Below are positions 57,065 through 64,000 of a stretch of 64,000 nt of DNA, piece after piece. The DNA is taken from NCBI RefSeq assembly GCF_004193775.1, contig NC_041004.1:7277309-7341308 (forward strand), given 5' to 3'. Both the position numbers and the translations under genes were made by a program. This stretch comes from Glycine soja. Its lineage: Eukaryota > Streptophyta > Magnoliopsida > Fabales > Fabaceae. Under the pieces are notes generated by a model, which saw nothing but the letters and a program-made list of their open reading frames with translations, was not told the DNA's origin and ran no database searches. The number at the start of each line of letters is the position of its first letter. Position 1 is the stretch's first letter.

Positions 57065-58429
57065 AAACACATGCATGCACAAAATCGCACAAACCCACAC
57101 ATAACATTGTAGGCACATGCAATGGGAACAAAAATTGGGTTAGATTTAAAGTATTCTATTATTTTTTATTAATGAATAACTTCCATCATATGGAAATTTA
57201 AATTGATATTATATCATTTTTTAATAATACAAAATAAACAAAATTCTCAATATAACTTTTTATGCTTACGAAAAAAATTTCCCTTGAAATTTACCTACGA
57301 TACGATCTAGTTATATGTAAAGCAAACAATTAAAAAATTTGAGGCCTAAGGCAGCGACCTAAATGACCTAGCCTTAAACTTCCTTGTATTTGAATACAAT
57401 TAGGTAACTTCCCTAGCAGGAGAGTTGGTAGAATTGAGACCAAATAAAATAGTTATATTAGGATGTCAGTAAACCATTTTTTTCACTTATTTGGCCTTAA
57501 TAAAAAATTTATTTTTATTTTTTTTACTTCATTATTTAATTTTCTTATTACTTTGTTTTTGATAGGTAGTTTAGAATCATGAGAAGGTTACAACTCCAAA
57601 CTAGACAATCTCCATCCCCACCATTCACAAAATGAATTCCAACATGAACAAGTATATCCCCGTGCTTGTAGCAGTGTTTTTTCTTCTCAATTTTGACATT
57701 CATTTTCTTTTGGGTTTGTAATTGTCCAAAAAGAAAAAGTGTGGCTCCGCAATCGGAGTTAGCTAATGAAGAAGTATATAAAAACACCAATGATAGGGCC
57801 TTGATTAAGCCACTACCAATTTCTAAGCTAATTCTACTCTACACTAACTAAATTAAAATAAGCCTATTGATAATTTTTTTCTTCATTTTCATTTTCCAAA
57901 AGCTCCAATGTTAAATACAAGGATAGAGAAAAGCTGATCACCCTATAGGTGTCATGATCTAACATATTGGAAGGTTCCACAATTACGTGCTGTAATAACA
58001 TAAATGAAAATAACAATTAATAAAAAAAATTAACTTAAAGTTTGTAATCCTTGGACAAGTGGATTTCTAGATTGTGTGTTTGGGCCTAGTGTTGAGAATG
58101 AGCCTAACAATAGGTAATTTAGAATAATGTGTAATAGTTTTCTTTGAGTGGAAAAATAAAGGAACTACCTACATAGAGTGAAAACTACCCTAGAAGCATT
58201 CAATAACAGCAAATTCCTTGTAGGAGAAGTAAAGATATGTAAAGTGAGTGGGGTAGATGACCTAACACACACAAGGAGAATCACATGCACAAAGATGACC
58301 TACCTACTCTGAGTTTGTTATTCATTTCCAATCGATAGGAGTAGATATAATTTAATAGATGAAAAACAGATTTGACAGAGAGAAAGATAAATTAAAAATA
58401 AAATAATCAGAGTTGGCTAGGCCGACACT
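57065..58429. other. intergenic
   Basis: AT-rich. No gene or transposon end identified. The minus frame at 57548-57790 has no domain signal. Confidence 0.45.
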
Positions 58430-58703
58430 AAGAATAAAAAATTGAAAAAACTTAAAATCGGCTTAAAAAAATTGTTTTAAGAAAATTAAATGTTAGTGTC
58501 ATCTATGGGTGTTGTGTCGGTTTAAGTGTCGGTCAGCCCAACTATAATCGGTGTCGGCCTCAAAGATCGACACAGGAAAATTTAGCTTCTGGGGTTTTAG
58601 CATCCCAAAGGAAGGTGACGCATCTCCAATGCAACAAAGTTGGTTTTTGTCAGTTGGAGTTGGCTTTTGGCCGACACTAATCACTTATTTTCTTGTAGTA
58701 GTT
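58430..58703. mobile_element. right end of a CACTA element (left end not found)
   Basis: Ends CTTATTTTCTTGTAGTAGTT, which reversed is close to the CACTA terminus CACTACTACAAGAAAATAAG with the first base changed. Subterminal GGCCGACACTAA / TTAGTGTCGG-type repeats precede it (58420-58440, 58520-58560, 58665-58682). Related in style to the two CACTA elements elsewhere, but with its own subterminal motif. Confidence 0.55.
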
Positions 58704-60138
58704 GATTGGTTACTGATCATTTAAATTTCATGTATTCAGATGTTAGGGATTTATTGTTTGTGATTAAGGTTTTGTGTTGTGACTGTATTCACATGCTAGG
58801 GATTAATTTATTGTTATTTGATGAAGATTTTGTGTTGTGTTTGTATACACATTCATGTGTGTTCTTTAGGGCAGTTTGTCTTGTGAAAATTTGTGAAACA
58901 CTTGCCTGAATTGATGCTTTCTTTTGAATCCTCTTTATCCTTTAAATATATTGTTTCATCTCACATACTATTTTCTTTGATATCTTTTAAACTTACATGA
59001 AATTTCTCTTTGTATAAATAGTCTTGATCTTATAGTTAAAGGTTAAGTGTCATTTTTGTTACTACATATATAACTTTTTTTAGTGTGATTGGTACTCTGA
59101 CAAATCAACAAATTTCAAATTTGTGTACTTTCTCCCGCAGTCCCAGGCTATTTGCATGTGAAATTGTGTTTATCTATTTTATAATTTTGGTGGGATGAGT
59201 CTGAATTTGGACTATGATATCAATTTGTATTTCAGTTGTATGGTTGTGATTTGCTTTTAGAGAGAAAGAAGTGAGGATTCAAAGGGTTGGCCATGCTGAA
59301 GCAGATCATTGGTTAGCTTCAACACCTCTTGGACACTTACCACTCTCAATCTCAATCCCATTCTTTTTGTGTCATTCTTCAACCTCCTCCTATTCACACT
59401 CTCCTCTTTCAACAACAACACCACTTAGGTCCCCTCTCTCTCTTAGATCTATTTAAAAGAGAGAGAAAAAACATGACATTGAGTTTATGATCAATCATAC
59501 CCAATGCTATAAATTCTATCTTGTGATCAATTTTGGATGGGATTGTCTATTCAAATTTCAAACCGTGCAATTTATGGTTATGTGAAAAAACTTCCTTTGC
59601 AAAAGTTCCATTGTGTGTTGTATTTCATATTGGATGAACAATAAGGGATTTTTAGCTTCTCTATTAACAACCTTGTATCACGTGCATGACATCACACTCT
59701 GAAGGTTAAGTGTGAACTTTAAATTATTCCTTCTGGGCTATACATAGTTAATTATATGTGCATGGGACACAAATTTGAAATTTGACTTAAGTTGTTGACT
59801 ACATATGCATATGCTAGCTATTGTAGAAAATTAAGAGCCACATATCAGTATTAGACTAAAAATTTTAACCTGTGATGTTACAAACTACAAAATGAAACAC
59901 AAATCAAATTATACCTTCAGCCATTGCCATGAAAGAGTTGCCTTATTTTGGTTCTTCCAAGCTCTCACTCTCTCTCTCTAAATGGTGTATAAGATGAATT
60001 GGAAGAGGTGAGCTCAGGGACCAAATACATATGCTATCATTAGCTAACGTTTTGATTCTCACTAGCATTAGCTAACGTTTTGATTCTCACTAGCTGAATT
60101 GAGTTGTTCAACACCAGTTACCACGCAAGATGAAAGAT
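58704..60138. other. intergenic
   Basis: No gene recognised. The frame at 59271-59456 is Ser/Leu/Pro-rich low complexity. A 28-bp tandem duplication lies at 60039-60094. Confidence 0.45.
60039..60094. repeat. perfect 28-bp tandem duplication
   Basis: ATTAGCTAACGTTTTGATTC plus TCACTAGC occurs twice in a row without mismatch, so the duplication is recent. Confidence 0.95.
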
Positions 60139-60139
60139 C

Positions 60140-61200
60140 ATTTGACGTTTCGGTAAAAAATATGGAAAATACCCAAAAGGGGGGAAAAAGGGTCATTTTA
60201 AGCCTTTTTCTAAACCTTGGCTCACCCAGGCTAGCCTCTGGCTCGCCTGGGCCCCCAAATAGCTTAGGGGTGAAGTAACCAGCTCGCCTGGGCGAGCTGC
60301 CAAAGTCCCAAACCCCCTAATTTCCTATAAATAGGCGTGAGGGGGGGGGGACTGGAGAAAGGGTTTAGCTTTCAAACATTGAGAGGTTTCAGTGAAAATC
60401 AGAGAGAAGGAGAAGAAAGAAGAGAAAAACAAGGTCGAGGCACTACCAAATTGCGACTGTAATCGACTTCTACGTCGTTCTTCGTTCGTCGTCCGGTTAG
60501 TATTTGTTTTGAGGATTTGGATATGATCTATGCACCCTTAGGGGTCCTCTTTGTTGCTTTAAACATCTTTATCTCATTCTTCTACCATTAGTAATCTCTT
60601 TTCTTCTTGTAAAGTGAATTTTGACTGATCATTTACGTCACAAATCATCTTTTAAAGGGATTGAAAGTTAATAAGTAAAACTAAGGTGAAATCAGCATGT
60701 AATTGAGTTTTTTATCCATAAAAGTCGCTTGAATCCGTTCAAGGTCCAATGCCTTAGCGGTCTCTTTTGTTTTTGTTGGTTAAAAATAAACCTTTCAAAA
60801 GTTTAAAATCAACTCAACACACAACTTTCTCGCTTTTAAGAACTACGTAGGTCTGAATTCTTCATTGCACTTGAGGATACATAAGAGCAATGACAACACC
60901 CTTGTCGACCCAAAAAATAAAGAAACATAAAAAGGGAAAATAAATAATATTGAAGTCACATTTTTTTGCACGCTTGATTAAAGGTTGCCGTCCCTTGTGA
61001 CGGACGCGTAGGGTGCTAATACCTTCCCCGTGCGTAAACAACTCCTGAACCCTTTTCTTTGAAATTCGCAGACCCTTTTTTGATTTTTTTTCTAACGTTT
61101 TCCTCAAATAAACGTTGGTGGTGACTCCCGCGCGTTCTCCATTTTGGAAGGCGCATTTTTTATCTAGCCTCACCCTCCCACCGAAGGGTAGGTTGTGACA
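60140..61200 (+). mobile_element. LTR (3' part) of a Tat/Ogre-like Gypsy element
   Basis: Contains a TATA box (60325-60336), GC-rich U3 motifs (GGCTCGCCTGGGC repeats, 60215-60298), an apparent R/U5 region, and a terminal GGGTAGGTTGTGACA at 61186-61200 resembling the end of the solo LTR at 18443. A primer-site-like sequence follows at 61203. The TG start on the left could not be located, so 60140 is only where LTR-like character begins. Confidence 0.6.
60325..60336 (+). promoter_or_regulatory. TATA box of the LTR
   Basis: CTATAAATAGGC in a GC-richer setting followed by a G10 run (60341-60350), as expected for the U3/R boundary of a retrotransposon LTR. Confidence 0.65.
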
Positions 61201-61202
61201 GT

Positions 61203-61220
61203 TGGTGACTCTACTAGGGA
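61203..61220 (+). other. retrotransposon primer binding site
   Basis: TGGTGACTCTACTAGGGA begins 2 bp after the LTR end. It resembles the TGGCGACTCCACTGGGGA primer site I associate with Ogre-like elements, with three differences that are all C to T or G to A changes. The cognate tRNA is not certain. Confidence 0.55.
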
Positions 61221-62204
61221 CATTTGTTAGAGAGTTAAGCCATTTAATCTGTGTGCAATATTTATCATGACCTTTTCTTTATTTTGTTTCCCTTTTTTCT
61301 TTTATGTTATTATGTTCATATAACTCTTTTTGTGTGCTTTTGTGTTTGGTGTGGCTATCTACCTATTACATGCATATTTAGAAATATTTTTTTGTTCTAT
61401 GCACACATGGCACCTACACCTTTGCACACATAGTGAGTTATTGGGCCCTATACTCAGGCCGTGGAAACATAGGAAGTGGAGGTTAATCTGTGGTCATGTT
61501 GGGTCTCCGACTCGCTTGATAACAGTGAAGCCTCATCTAGAGTTTTTCTTTTTGATGATACATTGTCGCTGGTAGTCCCTACCACCACAATGTTTGATAT
61601 CAAAGAGGATGATATCTCTATAAACCTTTGAAAGTTATATGCGACCACCTTTGGAGTTGTTACTAAATAGCAAACCTTTAACCCTTTCCATTAGGTCCCT
61701 AATTTAGGGACACGGAACAAACACATTATGTTTTGTTTCCTTTATCTATCCATGCATATTTTTATGACGTCGTGATTGTGTACATCATTCCTGTATTTAC
61801 CAGTTATCATGTTCACACACGGAATTTTGGCATTAAGTCATTGCGTTATCATGCTCATTCATTTAGTGTGTTCTCTTTGTGCTACCAAACACATACTCCC
61901 ATGTATGCATACTCACACCGTGTCATCACTCATGCATTGCATTTGTTTCGTTATCTTTGTCACGGGAAGTCGGAAGGTCCGCATCGCCTTCTTAATTGCA
62001 TGCATTGGGCACCATGGCAATGACTACAAACGAACCATGATACCCAATGCAGTGTGGGTAAGAAGAGATGGTCTTCCGAGCTCTTGTGTCCATAGATAAA
62101 CACATCTATCATGCATAGCATAAACATGCCCTGATGCATTCATCGTACCTCCTCTATGATAGGGTGTTAAAGTATTGGTCATCAGAATTTTCATTCTAGC
62201 GAAC
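61221..62204. other. leader region of the Tat/Ogre-like element
   Basis: Non-coding sequence between primer site and the DUF7745-type ORF. Open frames here are short and overlap on both strands, with no domain signal. Confidence 0.55.
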
Positions 62205-63797
62205 ATGGGGTCGAACCAAGCGCCCTCTTTTAAAAAAAGGTTCTATCATGTCAAAGTCAAGAACCTAGAACTAGTCAGCTTGCGAAAGCTAGGGTAGCGG
62301 ATGGATCAAGTTCGACGTCAAGCCTTCAACAAGGCGTATGGGAAAATCTGGGATTTGGCCATGATAAAAGTGTCTATTGAAGCCATCGCATCCCTCACTC
62401 AATACTACAACCAGTCGCTCAAATGGTTCACGTTTGGGGACTTTCAGTTGGTACCAACCATAGAAGAGTTCGAAGGGATATTGGGATGCCCGCTAGGAGG
62501 AAGGAAGCCATATCTTTTTTCCAGATTCTACCCTTCCATGGCAAGAGTAGCAAAAGTGGTCAAGATCTTGACACAAGAGTTAGACCGAGTGAAGCAAAAT
62601 AGGAATTGGGGTGGTAGGGTTACCAGGGAAGCGCTTGGAGGAGAAGTCAGAAGCTTTGACAGATCAAGGATAGTGGACCTCGTTCATTGACATATTAGCA
62701 CTCTTGGTGTCTGGGACCATACAATTTCCAAATGTAGACGGGCTAGTGGATTTAGCAGCGATCGACACTTTTCTTGCTTATCATCACAACAAGGAAAGTT
62801 CGGTCATTGCTGTTTTGGCCGATGCATATGACACATTCGACCTGATATGCGAAAAGAGCGGTGCAAGGATTGTCTATTGTACGCCGACTCTTTATGTGTG
62901 GTTGGTCTCCCATGTTTTTTGACATGAAGGTAGGCTTGTCTGTCCTCTACAAGGTCATCACATGTGTGCCGAAAAGGGAAAAACAAATTGGGAGGAACTC
63001 TTGGCAGGTATGGTAGGAGCGTCCGTTGGTTGGTTTCCCCGATGGAAAGAAGGAGAGGCTGGAGTGTTGTGCTCGTGTGAAGGATTCCCAAACGTCCCCT
63101 TGATGGGAACAAGGGGTTGTATTAATTATAATCCCATGTTGGCCACCAGACAACTAGGCTACCCTATGAGAGGTGCATCGTCAGAGGAGATCATCACGCC
63201 TTCCTTGCACGGGGATTAAATATAGGTAATGCAAAAATACTTCAGAGAATTCGTAAAGCGTAGGACACAGTGGAAAGGAAATATAAGGAGCTTAGGGGAA
63301 GTAGCAACGATGTCGTCGGCGGCTATCATAAGTGGTTGAAGGCTAGGACGCAAGGGATAACTTGGCTCCCAAAGCTAAAAGGTCCAAGTGGGAAAGAAGC
63401 TGAAGTCCCTAAGGAAAGCAAAGAAGTGCAAGCCTTGAAAGCAGAGCTTGAAAGAACGAGAGTGGTCAAGGAAAAGCTAAAGACGATAGTCACTAGGGTC
63501 ATGAAAAAGTGTGACTAGCTAAGAGATGTCAACATGACTATGATCGAAGCATTAGAGCAGGAAACAAAGAGGGTCCAAAAGGAAGAATGGAGCAGGAACA
63601 AGTTCCGAGGGGCTCTATGGGGCAGCAACAACGAGCTCAAACTTAGAAGGGCCAAAAGGGACGAGTCAAGGGTGGAAAGCATGGTATTTAAGGATAAATT
63701 GAAGGCTTGTCAGAGGTCAAAGAGAAGTTTGACCAAACAACTGAGTAGAATGGAAGAGAATATGTTAACAATTATTGATCAGTATAAAAAAAGGTAA
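62205..63797 (+). pseudogene. DUF7745-type ORF of a Tat/Ogre-like Gypsy element (copy B)
   Basis: Starts ATG 62205 (GSNQAPSFKKRFYHVKVKNL). A TAG at 62295 interrupts it before FNKAYGKIWDLAMIKVSIEA, WFTFGDFQLVPTIEEFEGIL and GCPLGGRKPYLFSRF (62328-62530). After a shift near 62690 it resumes with FPNVDGLVDLAAIDTFLAYH, YDTFDLICEKSGARIVYC and LYVWLVSHVF, a TGA at 62920, then KTNWEELLAGMVGASVGWFP and NVPLMGTRGCINYNPMLATR. A second shift near 63225 precedes SSNDVVGGYHKWLKARTQGI and a coiled-coil tail (63400-63797) broken by one more stop near 63516. The order PBS, leader, ORF fits the extra first ORF of Ogre-type elements. Its function is unknown. Three stops and two shifts make this copy dead. Confidence 0.8.
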
Positions 63798-64000
63798 AAC
63801 CTAGCTGCTAGTCATGGGAAAAGATAAACAATGTTCATGGGCTTTTCGATTATTGCCAACACATGGTCGAATTGATGTCCCACATAATTAAGAACCACTG
63901 AGGCGTTCGTGTTGTATTTATGCTTTGGCTTTGGCAAGATAAACAACGTTGTTTCTTAATGAAAATGAGATTTGATTCGACCCTATGTCTTTAATGAAAT
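63798..64000 (+). other. continuation of the Gypsy element, beyond the window
   Basis: Short coding-like trace (HMVELMSHIIKNH near 63850-63898) then non-coding sequence. Gag and pol, if present, would lie to the right of the window. Confidence 0.4.

Noticed and set aside
57300..57380. GGCCTAAGGCAGCGACC stretch, considered as a SINE or tRNA piece
   Set aside because: No A/B-box pair, no tail and no target duplication seen.

Overview
The window looks like nuclear DNA of a legume, most probably soybean (Glycine). The background is very AT-rich, genes are spliced, and nearly everything between genes is nested plant transposons: Copia and Gypsy LTR elements, L1-type LINEs, CACTA, Mutator-like, Harbinger-like and hAT-like DNA elements, and an Au-type SINE. 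LTR-like pieces carrying repeated TAATCGATTAC motifs, and Tat/Ogre-like elements with an extra DUF7745-type ORF, fit Glycine. The species is an inference from repeat style, not from a database match.

Layout. 0-1 kb: a small one-helix membrane protein gene (minus). 2-12 kb: repeats only, including a Mutator-like MITE with a perfect 10-bp target duplication, a SIRE-like LTR, a 2.1-kb CACTA element and a 5'-truncated LINE with a 12-bp target duplication. 12.8-21 kb: a decayed L1-type LINE split by two later LTR insertions; one is a 2.96-kb solo LTR with a perfect 5-bp target duplication. 22-37 kb: a broken AMT2-type ammonium transporter gene (plus). An internally deleted Gypsy element, ending in an inverted copy of its own LTR start, sits in one exon. 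A 5.3-kb CACTA element carrying a germin-like gene fragment sits in an intron. 37.7-45.8 kb: the best intact host gene, a four-exon BAG-family co-chaperone (minus, 250 aa), whose introns hold Copia pieces, a hAT MITE and an Au SINE. 46.3-51.3 kb: a Mutator-like element with ~145-bp terminal inverted repeats and a FAR1-like transposase carrying two frameshifts. 51.5-53.3 kb: a Harbinger-like deletion derivative. 54.7-64 kb: remnants of Tat/Ogre-like Gypsy elements, including two different DUF7745-type ORFs, the second running to the window edge.

The host genes show no functional link to each other. The story is insertion history: the BAG gene has kept its exons open despite transposon-filled introns, whereas the ammonium transporter gene has been destroyed. 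No tRNA, rRNA or CRISPR was seen. Boundaries supported by target duplications are the most reliable calls; others are estimates from reading by eye.
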